Assembly (NCBI GenBank): GCA_030549335.1
Contig: CM060198.1
Span: 54,073,995 to 54,137,994 of the forward strand
Length of the DNA: 64,000 nt
DNA from: Pontederia crassipes
Taxonomy: Eukaryota > Streptophyta > Magnoliopsida > Commelinales > Pontederiaceae
Direction of reading: 5' to 3'
The position numbers were made by a program, and so were the translations under genes. Shown one piece after another: positions 48,691 through 59,279 of this stretch; position 1 is the first letter of the stretch, and each line of letters begins with the position of its first letter. The notes below the pieces were generated by a model. It made no database searches and was not told the DNA's origin. It saw nothing but the letters and a program-made list of their open reading frames with translations.

Positions 48691-49573
48691 TGTTGGAGCA
48701 AAGTTTTAATGACATATAATTATATTTTTATGATATAAACCTCAAAAGACTAAAGTTAAAATGCTAAAAAAGTTTAAAAAAAGGATAACTTTATTCAATG
48801 TCGGTCAATGCATGCACTCCCAAGTTCAATGACGAGACTATATCGATTGACGTCGAGATGATATCGGTCGATGTATCGATCGACAGACCAACTGCGGTCA
48901 GTGAAGAAAATAAGTGCAACGGTCATATAGACCGATCGACCGATCCTTAATGCGATCGACCGATCCCTTGGTCAAAGCTAGAAACAAAGGTATCCAACTA
49001 AGTATTGAAGCAAAACTTAAAGAAATCAAAAGAAGATTTTTTTACTTGAAGTTATCATTTTGAGCTTTCTTCTCGTTCTCTCTTCTCTTCTTGTGAGTGT
49101 ACTATTGTAAAAAAGAGAAATCATTTTTCAAAAAGATTATGAGAACTCTTGTGTGAAAGATGTTCCAAATCTTACCTCTTGAGAGAGATAAAAGATTAGC
49201 TTCATATATAGGAGGAGAGGTTTGCCTTGTCTCTCGAAGCGGAGAAAAGGTGGTTGTATAAAGGGATTTCTTCCTTGCCCCATTTGGAACAAAGGAAGTG
49301 TTTTAGTTGAATCTCCGATGGTCTCGAGGTCAACAAGTCAGAGCGTTGACGTAAATCAAGGTGTGGTTGAACCTCGTCAACAACCACTCATGCATTTTGT
49401 GTTTGCATTCTCTCTCTTCCTCTCATATTGTGTTTGATGTGATCTGAATTGCATTGATTTGAAAGATTTTAAGAATTGATTTTCAACTTCCGCAATGATT
49501 TTCGTGAGATCGATATTTTTTATTGAACACCAATTCACCCCTACTCCCTCTTGGTGCCCTTTGGGATCCAACA
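48691..49573 (+). repeat. 5' LTR of copia-type element
   Basis: Begins TGTTGGAGCAAAGTTTTAAT and ends TTTGGGATCCAACA. Closely related to the 3' LTR, but lacks the 3' LTR segment between GGATAACTTTAT and the GTCGACC cluster (about 51920-52150) and has further small gaps. It contains GATCGACCGATCC motifs at 48855-48970. Confidence 0.9.
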
Positions 49574-49574
49574 A

Positions 49575-49589
49575 TTGGTATAAAAATGG
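49575..49589 (+). other. Primer-binding site, initiator Met tRNA type
   Basis: TTGGTATAAAAATGG directly after the 5' LTR. This resembles the TGGTATCAGAGC site common in copia elements, with mutations. Confidence 0.6.
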
Positions 49590-49676
49590 GTTGCTCTTGT
49601 TTTAAGATCTAATCATTTTTAGTTCTAATTATTTTAAGATTTAATTGTCTTGTTTTAAAATTTAACCATTTAAGAG

Positions 49677-51160
49677 CTATGACATCAAGTGGATTTGTTT
49701 TATTGAAGGACAATTAATTAGTCGTCCTTCCCTTTTAAATGCATAAAATTTTGCATATTGGAAAATTAAAATTCAAACATACATTTGTTCAATTGATATT
49801 GACATATGGGAAATCATTGAAAATGTTACTATTTACATGAAAAATTGCCTACAGATTTCGCCGAAAGAGAATTTTTTTTTAAAAAAACTCGATTGGAAAG
49901 CCAAAAATATTTTTTATTATGCTTTGAATTCAATGAATTTAATCAGATTTCTAATTGTAAAAGTGCAACTGAGATTTGGAATAAACTCATCACTACTTAT
50001 GAAGGAACCGATAAAGTTAAAGAATCTAGATTGAATAATTAAAATCATCAATATGATTCTTTCAAAATGCATGCTAATAAATTCATAAATGATATGATTG
50101 CTCATTTAATAATATCTTGAATGGCTTATCCTCCTTAGGCGAGCCAAGAATAACACTCAGAAGGTGAAAAAGATTCCCAAGTCTCTCTCCTCCAAATGGC
50201 ATACGAAAAAGGACCGTGATCGAAAAAAAATCTGAACAAATTGAATTTTGACAATTTTATTGTTCACTACTAACCTATGAGATCTCAATCCTAGAAGATC
50301 AAGAAGAAAAAGCCCCCAAGAAAAAAACATTGGCATTAAAAACAAATGCAAAAGAAGAAGGCTCGAGTGAAGAAGAAGTTGATAAAAAAAGACTCGCTCG
50401 CTACACAATAAAACTTGACAAATACCTCAAGTTGGTAAAAAATAAAGATAAAAATGAGAAGAGAACTAGAAGAACATACAAACAACACAAAGAAAAGATA
50501 TCTCAAAAAGATAAAAAGAAAAAATACGAAGAGTCAAGTGAATCATCAAGCTCGTCTAGTGATGAAGTACCTATGCTTAATGGCTCACAACGATGAGGTA
50601 ACTTCTAACTCCTCAAATTTAAATTACGATTCATCAAACTCTTCCGAAGAAAACTTTTCTTTAAATGTAAATAAAGAACTCTCCTCTCTTATAAAAAGAT
50701 ATTTTTCAATTAAAGTGGAAAATGAAAAATTAATACATGAGATTAAAAAATTAAAATAAAAAAGGATGCATATTTTGAAGAAAATGAAAACTTGAAAAAT
50801 AAAATTGATGCTTTGAAAATTACACATGCTTGTGAAATAGTAAAACTAGCATGTTCCTTATAAAAGATAAAGCAAGAAAATACTCTTTTGAAAAGTATAC
50901 AAAAACAATAAGTCTATTTCTCATGTAACGAAAAATCCTCTTAGGAAATACTTTGAACATGAAAATTCTTATTAGAAATCCAATCATTTCTATAGTAGAA
51001 AATCACATCTCAAATGTTTTGCATGTGAATTTATGGTCATTACGCATATCAATGTAGAATAAAAAAAATCATCACAACATGACATGATTTGAATTTCGAA
51101 AGGAACATTATCTAACAAAATAGAACCCAAAGAAGTTTGGGCACCCAAAGTTACTTAATT
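49677..51160 (+). pseudogene. Copia-type gag, decayed
   Basis: The start MTSSGFVLL at 49677 is followed by frames with FAYWKIKIQTYICSIDID, ATEIWNKLITTYEGTDKVKE (49845-50042; UBN2-type gag core) and SFKMHANKFINDMIAHL. A Lys/Glu/Ser-rich linker (50330-50600) comes next. Then CFAC, and after a one-base shift IYGHYAYQC (about 51018-51056), the remains of a CCHC zinc knuckle. EVWAPKVT follows. Numerous stops and shifts. Gag would package element RNA; this copy cannot. Confidence 0.75.
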
Positions 51161-51795
51161 GTTTTTCAAGTGTGCCTCACATGTCAAACAAATGTCGAAT
51201 GGAAATGTGAAGGCACAAAGATTATGATAAAACTATCACCTACTTTTTTATTCTTTTCAGAAGCTCAAAATCATCATTATTTTTAAGGGAACACACCAAA
51301 TAGAAAAAAAAATAGTCATAATGATAGGAGGAGCATGTTTTCAACCTTATTTTAACATATCATTGTTGTATCAAAGTTTTATGTAATATTTTAATTCCTA
51401 ATATAATTTTTTACTTATGGATTTCATAATCTTTAAATAAATTTAATTTAATTTTAAAATAGTCATAAATTTAAGGTGAATTATTTTTTCATATTTCATG
51501 ACCTTTTATGATACTTTACATATTCATGACAAAAAGAGGAGAATAATTTTTTTTACGAAGGGGAAATTACATATTTTCTACGTCCTTCATTTACAAACTA
51601 TTTTTTTATGAAACAAAAGGGAGAGAAATATGATCTGAATATACTTTATATGAAGAGTACCTTACAATTAATACTTAAGTGAATATCTACCATTATAAGG
51701 AAAGCTAAATATTAGGAGGAGTAAAATTGATTTTACAAGATTTTACAATTTTTTCGTAACTTATATATTTTTCACATTTCTCGATTTGTCTTCAT
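51161..51795. other. Copia interior, no coding
   Basis: AT-rich, no pol similarity in any frame, up to the polypurine tract. Confidence 0.5.
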
Positions 51796-51810
51796 AAAAA
51801 AGGAAGAGAT
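51796..51810 (+). other. Polypurine tract of copia-type element
   Basis: AAAAAAGGAAGAGAT immediately precedes the 3' LTR start TGTTGGAACAAAG. Confidence 0.75.
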
Positions 51811-52970
51811 TGTTGGAACAAAGTTTTAATGACATATAAAATTATATTTTGATGATACAAATTTCGAAAGACTAAAGTTAAAATGCTGAAAAAGTTTAAA
51901 AAAAAGAGATAACTTTATGTACTAACTTTGATAAAATAATTGACTATGATTTTATTAGATTATGAATGAATGCTAAATATCAAAATTGTAGAGAATCATG
52001 TTAACTATCCATAGAATAAAAGATTACCTAACTTGTATAACCTTACAAAAAGTTATGCTCAAAATAGTGCAGGTCGGTCAAACTGTCGGTCGATAGAATG
52101 AAAGTCAGTCGAAACAACGTCGGTCGACCGATCCACTATATCGATCGATCAAAGCATGAACTACCCATATTCAATGACGAGACTATACCGGTCGACGCCG
52201 AGATGATAGCGGTCGATCGACCAGCTATGGTCAGTGAAGAAAATAAGCGCAACGGTCATATAGACCGGTCGACCAATCCATTAATGTGGTTAACCCGTCC
52301 CCTGGTCAAATGAACAATAACAACTAGTTTTGAATGAAAAAAAAATGTAAAATTAATTTTGGACGAATTTTTCATATAGTGAAGCTATAAAGGGAGTGTC
52401 AAAACCAAAAGCAAAGGTACTCCATCCAAGCATTGAAGCAAAACTTTAAAAAATCAAAAGAAGATCTTTTTTCTTGAAGTTGTCATTTTGAACTTTCTTT
52501 TCTTTCTCTCTTCTCTTCTTGTGAGTGTTCTATTGTATGAGAAAGAAATAATTTTTTTAAAAAAATTGTGAGAGCTCTTGTGTGAAAGAGATTTCAAATC
52601 TTACCTCTTGAGCGAAAGAAAAGATTAGCTTCTTAAGAGGAGATGCTTGCCTGAAAAGGTGGTTGTGGAAAAGGTTTTCTTCCTTGCCCCATTTGGAACA
52701 ATAGAAGTGTTTTAGTGGAATCTCTGACGGTCTCGAGGTCGAGAAGTCAAAGTGAGGACGTAGGCCAATATGTGATTGAACCTCATCAACAACTACTCGT
52801 GCTTGTGTTTGCGTTTTCTCTCTCCCTCTCATATTGTGTTTGATGTGATCTGAATTGCATTGATTTGAAAGATTTTAAGAATCAATTTTAAGCTTCCGCA
52901 ATAATTTTCGTGAGATCGATATTTTTTATTAAACACCAATCCCTTCCTTGATGCCCTTTGGGATCCAACA
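51811..52970 (+). repeat. 3' LTR of copia-type element
   Basis: 1160 bp, begins TGTTGGAACAAAGTTTTAAT and ends CTTTGGGATCCAACA. It contains a cluster of GTCGACC/GATCGATC motifs at 52075-52310. It is 277 bp longer than the 5' LTR, mainly because of a block at about 51920-52150 absent from the 5' copy. Confidence 0.9.
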
Positions 52971-53383
52971 GGCATGTATAGATGGAGGAAAAATAACTAA
53001 CAGAAAATGACAAAAAAGTACAAATCGCATATGGGCAAAAAGGTTCTGGACCACGAGACAATTGTCACTCATCCGGGCACTCTGCCTGGCTGACAGAATC
53101 AATAGGGGATCAGGAGACAGAGTACTAGCAAGATAGTTGTCAAGCATCGCAGAGCTCAAAATCGCATTAGGACAATTGTCATGCATCAGGGAGGTATAAA
53201 AAGGAGGAAGCTTATAAAAGGCAAAAGGGAAAAAGGAAACGGGGCATAAGCTGGAAGGAAAAAGGAGCCATTGAAGAGAAATGAGAGGGGCAATCGAACT
53301 GATGAAGGAGGTAGGATCATCTCCAAGTAGTTCATCCGGCACCATCTGCTTTCGTTTTGGTTTCTGCACCATGACGTACTATG
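52971..53383 (+). other. LTR-like promoter fragment with TATA box
   Basis: It contains GAGGTATAAAAAGGAGG (TATA box at 53195-53202) and two copies of the palindrome GACAATTGTCA (about 53060 and 53171), each followed by CATC-type text. It looks like the U3/R part of another LTR. The reverse-strand frame through it resembles nothing known. Confidence 0.4.
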
Positions 53384-53393
53384 TTAAGTTTAC

Positions 53394-53923
53394 GGTTATT
53401 TTCATAAATCTCCCTTAAACTATCACGATTTCTCGGATCTAACTTCAAACTATGAACTTATTTTTTTATATCCTTAAGCTATCATGATTTTTCCACTTTA
53501 GTCCTTCCGTCTAGTTCTATTATATTTTTCGTTACTTTTACTTTTTCCCATTTATGAAAAGACTAAATTACCCCTCCTTATAGAAAAACATGAAATAACA
53601 ACTACAAAAATAAAAAAATACCGAAATGATTAAAGTGGTAAACAAACAAAAATTGTCTTTTATAAAAAGACTAAATTACCCTCCCCACGATTTTTTCTTT
53701 TTAAAATTTTTGAATTTATTATTTGATGTGTTATGGAGGGAGGGATAATTTAATCTTTTCATAAATGGGAAAAATCAAAAGTAACGGAAAATATAACAGA
53801 AGTATACGGAAGGGCTAAAGTGAAAAAATTGTGATAGTTTAGCGATACAAAAAAATAAGTCCATAGTTTATATTTAGATGCGAAAAATCATGATAGTTTA
53901 GGGGAGGTTTATGAAAATAACCC
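53394..53923. mobile_element. Mutator-like foldback MITE, TSD TTAAGTTTA(C)
   Basis: The left arm GGTTATTTTCATAAATCTCC, TAAACTATCACGATTT is matched by the right arm (reversed) GGGTTATTTTCATAAACCTC, TAAACTATCATGATTTTTCG. Arms are about 230 bp long and include CTTTAGTCCTTCCGT and its complement. Flanks TTAAGTTTAC at 53384-53393 and 53924-53933 give a 9-10 bp duplication. No coding. Confidence 0.88.
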
Positions 53924-53933
53924 TTAAGTTTAC

Positions 53934-54697
53934 TCTTAGTTTGAAGTTTGAACTTAGTATATCTAGCTAATCAACTAGTGAGGCTGAGGGATCATTCATC
54001 GATTTGGACTAAGCTTTTGATGTATTTATGGATTTCAGATGCTTTATTTTGCACAGCATTGATTTCATTGCTTATTCGTGGAATGTTGTGTCTTGAGTCT
54101 ACCTTCCTATGTGATAGTTCCTGAGAAGGGGCATATGTTGCAAGTAATTTAGTAGTGAGCCAAAGGTTAGCAGATTGTATTGGGGGAGACCTTTGCGTGT
54201 GATCGTTAATTTTCTAGAGGTGAATCGAGAAAGGAACCGCGTGGAACCTAGAAATAATTTTACTTAAGTAGCAGATTGACTCAATTCAAACACGAGAGTG
54301 GGAGAACTGGAATACCTTTTACAAGAGTGAGAGGGATTCACTCTGAGCGCTAGCATTTGAATGTGGAGTGTAAGGAACCTACATCCATTTACAAGTTCAT
54401 CCGAAAATGATCTCTCGTGCCTCAACTTTGCATATCGTTTAGTTACACAATTTTTAACTTGGAACTTAGTTTTTACGTTCATCAAAGAAAAAAATGAAAA
54501 CAACCAAAGAAAATATGAAACCTAAAATTTCAATTACACACCATTACTTTTTAGCCGTTTACATTCACTCGTCATTTATTCTCACAAACCGAACTCTTTC
54601 GATATGAATATTGAAACACGTTCAATCTTTTCATTATGGTTCGACCTCAATCTATACATCGATGATGATTGTATACTTGTGATCTGAGAAGTGTAGC
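53934..54697. other. Non-coding DNA, nothing recognised
   Basis: No coding similarity, RNA gene or repeat family identified. It ends at the TGTAAC start of the next LTR. Confidence 0.4.
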
Positions 54698-56933
54698 TGT
54701 AACAATCGGCAAAAAATTCAAACATGGAAAAGGGAAGAAAAGGAAAGAATTTGAATTCAAATCAAAATAAAAAAAAGGGAAAGGAGAAAAGGAAACGAAG
54801 AACATGGAAATCGGGGGAGAGATTTCCTCCCCCGATTTCCATGTTCTTCGTTTCTCCCCGACTCTCCCCCCGATTTGGCTCCCCGATTACTCCTCTAATT
54901 CGCATAGAGAGGAGCTATAAGAGGGCACGAGGAGAAGCCCTCGCACACCCTAGACTCTCCTCCGAACAATCGCCTCCTCTATTTCCCTTCCTCTTCTCCG
55001 ACGAACCTCGCGCACGGATGCAGGGACGATCCGGTTGACGTCGACTCACAACAGCCCTTCCTCGACACGCTTGTGAGGGCCAGACGCACCTCCCGTCGAC
55101 TAGGAGCGATCGGAGTCCAAGAAGATGACGAACGTGTCTCTGGGGAACCAAAAGCGAACGAAAAATGTACCTTAGATGTTCAATTCCCGTAGGCGATAAA
55201 TTGTTAATCATATAATGCTAGTGATAATCCCATATTAATCTAGAAATCCTAAGCTTCACTTTTCATGTTGTGATCGTCATCATCCGACGGCCAGAAAGAG
55301 GAAGAAAATGGGTGCAAGTTCGCACCCTATTCTGGCTGTGACGGCACGACCGTGCCAGTTAAATGGCACGGGCATGCCCGATTGTGTGACGGCCACCTTG
55401 GCTCGGTTGTCAGGGTACGGGCATGCCACGACCGTGACGATGACACGGACGTGCTGGAGAGAGCATGGCCGAACGGCGGCTCTGGCATGGGCGTGCTAGA
55501 GGGTGGCACGACCGTGACAGGGAGGTTCCGGACCGATTTCGGTGCGCAAGCGCTGATCCAGCCCGAGTCGAATCCCGACTCGGCCCGATTATGCGCATGG
55601 ACCCTCGACCGAAGATTCGGCCTGAGTTTTTCTTACCTGGCCCGGGTTCTATTACAAAAGACATATCTACCCTTTGTTTAGCCCTGAACTTTCATAGTTA
55701 GGCCCCACTTTCGACAGGTCCACTTGAGGCCATGTTCAATATTATAAAAACTCTAATGGGCCCTTCCCACCCTGAAGGACGGGTCAGGACTTGACATAAA
55801 GAACAAAACAATAGAGCATAATTTTGTTGTTAGCTCAGAGAAAAGGAATATGACTCCAGTCTTTCTTTGATCTATGATTTCTAAACTCCACAGATGGTAA
55901 ATAAGATAAGTAAAGAAAAGATGAAACCACGAGATTATTATGTGCCGCCCAAAGTAAAGAGTAAAAATCATGGTTATAGTAAAGAGGAGGGGCAGGTAGC
56001 TGAACTGAGAAGATAGTGAACTTACAAGTCCTTAACGATCATCGCTCCTTGGTACATGTCCTCTCTCACCTGTATTTCCAAAAGGATTATGCATTAGTAT
56101 GTCTCCTTCCCCAAATAGGGCATCATATGGATTACATGTTTATAGCGCCAGAAGGACAGATAACTTAGCTGAGGAGACAGTGAACTTACGGGTCTTTAAT
56201 AACCACTGTTCCTAAGGTACAGGTCATCTCCCACTTGTATTCTAAAAAAGCTATGCATTGGCATTACACTTTCTCCAAAGTGGACATCCCTGACTTCACT
56301 GTTGTATAGAGACACCTTTGACTTTCCAACTTAATAAAGTCGAGCTCGCATAGGACAACTTTAAGGATGTATAGTTAATGTAAAAGATGTAGTACAAAAC
56401 ATGATAAAGTAAAGTATGGCATGGTAAAGTACAGAGCATGACATAGTAAAGATAAAGTATTGCCACAGTAAAGAACAAAACATGAACATGAAAAGAACAA
56501 AATATAGACAGCAAAGTATGATTCATTGTTTATTGCAACCAAAGTATTGATTGTGACAAGAAAGGAAGAGATCACTTATTAAAGCATGTTATCTTATTTC
56601 TTATCCTTTATTGATTCAAGCATGATCTAATTATCAATTTATATCCTATGATTCTATTGTACTAGGCGTTTTCACTCGCGAATATTTCATGCCCCTGCGT
56701 TTGAGATTTTGCAAGTGAGAATCTTGCTAGAGTGGAGTAATAGAGAACGTAAAGCTTGAGGATTACTACACATAACTTATTGAATGTTGTAGTGTCCTTT
56801 TCTTTCATATGCATTTGTTGAACGATTTATCTCTATTTCATATGGATAATTTGATTTTTTTTCTCTTGGAACTAAATATGTGGTCATTTGCTTCGACCTA
56901 TTGAATATTGCTGTCATTTATTTACTGATAATA
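54698..56933 (-). mobile_element. LTR copy 1 of rearranged pair (3' end replaced)
   Basis: Starts TGTAACAATCGGC at 54698, like the LTR at 1477 (TGTAACAATCAT). It has an inverted repeat CATGGAAATCGGGGGAGA / CCCCGATTTCCATG near 54805-54845, a GC-rich part (54830-55140), a GGCACGACCGTGCC cluster (55330-55520), the GTGCCGCCC/GTAAAG section and the text GATAATTTGATTTTTTTTCT. It does not reach a GTTACA end: at about 56934 it is replaced by DNA from a peptide-gene upstream region. Confidence 0.65.
55330..55520. repeat. Cluster of GGCACGACCGTGCC-type palindromes
   Basis: GACGGCACGACCGTGCCAG, GGCACGGGCATGCCCG, GGGCATGCCACGACCGTGAC, GGCATGGGCGTGC and GGCACGACCGTGACAG lie within 190 bp. Same motif type as at 2225-2625. 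Confidence 0.75.
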
Positions 56934-57093
56934 GATAATAGATGAATGAATGAACGAAGTATACCTGTGGATCTGTGCAAGCATGTAGTCGTGTTTTATA
57001 TGAAGAGCTTATTTTATCTTTGCGAACATAAAATAGTTATTAAATATTAAGAACTAAATTTTTAAGAAATAGATTATTTGTTTGTTTTATATG
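56934..57093. repeat. Displaced fragment of peptide copy C upstream/promoter DNA
   Basis: ATGAATGAATGAACGAAGTA, TACCTGTGGATCTGTGCAAG and CATGTAGTCGTGTTT, then TTTGCGAACATAAAATAG and TAAGAAATAGATTATTTGTT, match 59223-59278 and 59400-59490 upstream of copy C, with the 120 bp between these two pieces missing. It lies between the two LTR copies. Confidence 0.85.
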
Positions 57094-58605
57094 CATTAGC
57101 ATTTCTTCTTCCCCAAAGAGGGCATTATATGGATTACATGTTTATAGCGCTAGAAAGACAGGTAGGTTAACTGAGGAGACAATGAACTTACGGGTCTTTA
57201 AAGACCACTGTTCCTGTGGTACATATCATCTCCCACCTATATTTTAAAAAGGGTATGTTCCATCACTTGCCATTTTGAAATTCTGTTGTCAAGAACTCTG
57301 GCTAATAGTTCTTTATATCGTTCCCATGCCTCATATAAGGTCTCGTTATCGTCTTGAACAAATGCCCTCAATTCTCTTCGATATTTGCCTGCCTTTTGTG
57401 GTGGACAATATTTTCCAACAAACTTTTCTACCAGCTCCAACCAAGAATGAATCGATCCTGCAGGCAAAGTTTTAAACCAAGTGAAAGCTTTGTCACGTAA
57501 AGATTGAGGAAATAATAATAAACGAATAACTTCAGAAGAAACATTATTATTTCTAAAGGTGCTCAGAGTGGCAAGAAATTTGTCAAGGTGATCGTGAGGG
57601 TCTTCATGAAGTCCTCCTCCAAATTGGGATGCTTGTATCATCCTCACGATTGCGGGATTTATCTCAAAATTATTTGCGTTAATATCAGGCAGCACAATGC
57701 ATGATTCTCGATCACTGTATCTGGCCGAGACATATTCTCTTTCTCCAAAGTGGGCATGGCTTCACAGTTGTATAGAGACACTTCTGACTTTTCAACCTAA
57801 TAAAGTCAAAATGTATAGTTAATGTAAAAAATATAGTACAAAACATGATAAATTAAAGTATTGTAAAGCATGACATGGTAAAGTACAGAGCATGTCATAG
57901 TAAAGATAAAGTATTGTCACAGTAAAGAACAGAGCATGAACATAGTAAAGAATAAAATATAGGCATAGTAAAGTATGATTCATTGTTTATTGCAACCAAA
58001 GTATTGATTGTGGCAAGAAAGGAAGAGATCACTTATTAAAGCATGTTATCTTATTGCTTATCCTTTATTGATTCAAGCATGATCTGATTAGTAACTTATA
58101 GCCTATGATTCTATTCTACTGGGCGTTTTCACTCGCGGATATTCCATGCCCCTACATTTGAGATTTTGCAGGTGAGAATCCTACTATAATGGAGTAATGG
58201 AGAACGCAGAACTTGAGGATTGCTGCACATAACTTATTGAACGCTATAGTACGTCATTTTCTTTCATATGCATTTGTTGAACGATTTATCTCTATTTCAG
58301 ATGGATAATTTGATTTTTTTTCTCTTGGAACTAAATATGCGATCATTTGCTTGAACCTATTGGATATTGTTGTCATTTATTTCCTCAGTACGAATTGCAT
58401 TAGATGTTGTCGTCATTTGACATTCTAGCATTTCCTTCTTCCACAATAAAGTTCTTATTTATTTTATTATTATATTCATTGTCATGTATTGCATTTGTCA
58501 ATTGATCAAAATCATAGTATGATCAAGAGCATAGCACGTAATGTAGCGTCTCCGAGATCAACCTGACTGTCTGTGTGATGGGAGAGTTAATTTTGAGACG
58601 TTACA
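57094..58605 (-). mobile_element. LTR copy 2 of rearranged pair (5' truncated)
   Basis: Repeats the right half of copy 1 from about 56095 (CCCCAAA-AGGGCAT-ATATGGATTACATGTTTATA) and continues to a proper terminus, GAGACGTTACA at 58605. On the minus strand it begins TGTAACGTCTC. A gag fragment (57237-57695) with its surroundings replaces a short piece of LTR. Flanks GTAGC (before 54698) and ATAAT (after 58605) do not match, as expected after rearrangement. Confidence 0.65.
57237..57695 (-). pseudogene. Retrotransposon gag fragment (TAT/Athila type) inside LTR
   Basis: An open frame of 152 codons: NPAIVRMIQASQFGGGLHED, HDHLDKFLATLSTFRNNNVS, RLLLFPQSLRDKAFTWFKTL, GSIHSWLELVEKFVGKYCPP and DDNETLYEAWERYKELLARV. 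This is the core of the retrotransposon gag domain (PF03732-like), specifically the EDPxxHL...LFPxSLRDKA...W...YEAWERF pattern of TAT/Athila gag. It is only a fragment without the zinc knuckle or pol, set inside LTR sequence. It ends at 57237. Confidence 0.85.
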
Positions 58606-58771
58606 ATAATTGAGATTATAAATTTAAAACTTATTTATATTTTTATAAAAAAGAATTCGATTTTCACATATATATATCTAATATGTAAATACCGATTGCC
58701 TAAGAGCAACGTGCATATAAAAAATTCATTGATATATATTATGTTACTGCCCTACTCACAATTATATTTTC
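58606..58771. other. 3' flank of peptide copy C
   Basis: AT-rich, no repeat recognised; lies between the LTR end and the copy C stop codon. Confidence 0.4.
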
Positions 58772-59095
58772 CTAGCAACAATTTGGTATCGGCGGTTTCC
58801 GAGCAGGTGGAATTGGTATTGGATACCTTGGGGGGCCGCAACGTACATAACCAAAATAACTAGTGCAGGTACCACCGTTCCGTTCCAGACCCGGAGAATA
58901 TATGTTGCTATGCTGAGAAGCCCGCTGCGTGACTCCCGACGCATAATCGTACGTCAACTGCGAAGACAAAGCTCTTCCGGCGAGTACAGATGTTGGCTTC
59001 GAACAAAGAAATGTCACAAGGAGAAAGAATGCGCCGAACGACGAGATGAAACAAGTAGTGCAATGCTGCTGCTGGTGAGCTCTTCTTCCATGCAT
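58772..59095 (-). CDS. Secreted Cys/Pro peptide, copy C (107 aa)
   Basis: The open frame extends further upstream, but ATG 59095 is chosen because MHGRRAHQQQ aligns with copies A and B. The signal peptide is at residues about 15-39 (FISSFGAFFLLVTFLCSKPT, SVLA), and the mature part begins GRALSSQLTYDYASG. The Cys pair is CTSYFGYVRC (about residues 77-86), followed by GPPRYPIPIPPARKPPIPNC. The tail ends with two extra cysteines (NCC) not seen in B or D. Single exon, with TATA box 120 bp upstream. Family unknown; a secreted peptide is inferred from the signal sequence. Copy D, 2 kb away on the same strand, is its nearest neighbour. Confidence 0.75.
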   Translation of the reverse strand: MHGRRAHQQQHCTTCFISSFGAFFLLVTFLCSKPTSVLAGRALSSQLTYDYASGVTQRASQHSNIYSPGLERNGGTCTSYFGYVRCGPPRYPIPIPPARKPPIPNCC

Positions 59096-59214
59096 TTGTA
59101 ATGTTAAATATAACAAGATCCGAAGCAATATATATAATATATTTTGCTGTATAATTTGGGAATTGGATGGATGATTGGCTGGTTTTATTTTCAGATCAGT
59201 TTGTGGCCACTGCG

Positions 59215-59224
59215 TATATATATA
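59215..59224 (-). promoter_or_regulatory. TATA box of peptide copy C
   Basis: Minus strand TATATATATA just before CGCAGTGGCC, 120 bp upstream of the ATG, in the same context as copies A and B. Confidence 0.65.
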
Positions 59225-59279
59225 TGAATGAATGAACGAAGTATACCTGTGGATCTGTGCAAGCATGTAGTCGTGTTTC

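Larger units (their letters stand above)
48691..52970 (+). mobile_element. Non-autonomous Ty1/copia-type element lacking pol
   Basis: LTRs at 48691-49573 and 51811-52970 (TGTTGGA...GGATCCAACA) flank a 2.2-kb interior with a Met-tRNA-type PBS (49575-49589), a decayed copia gag (49677-51160) and a polypurine tract (51796-51810). There is no integrase, reverse transcriptase or RNase H, so it depends on another element or is a deletion derivative. No clear 5-bp duplication (GCGTT left, GGCAT right), suggesting an old insertion or a rearranged flank. Confidence 0.85.

Noticed and set aside
52929-53372. 147-codon minus-strand frame
   Set aside because: No known similarity. The plus strand shows a TATA box and palindromes typical of an LTR, so the frame is probably incidental.
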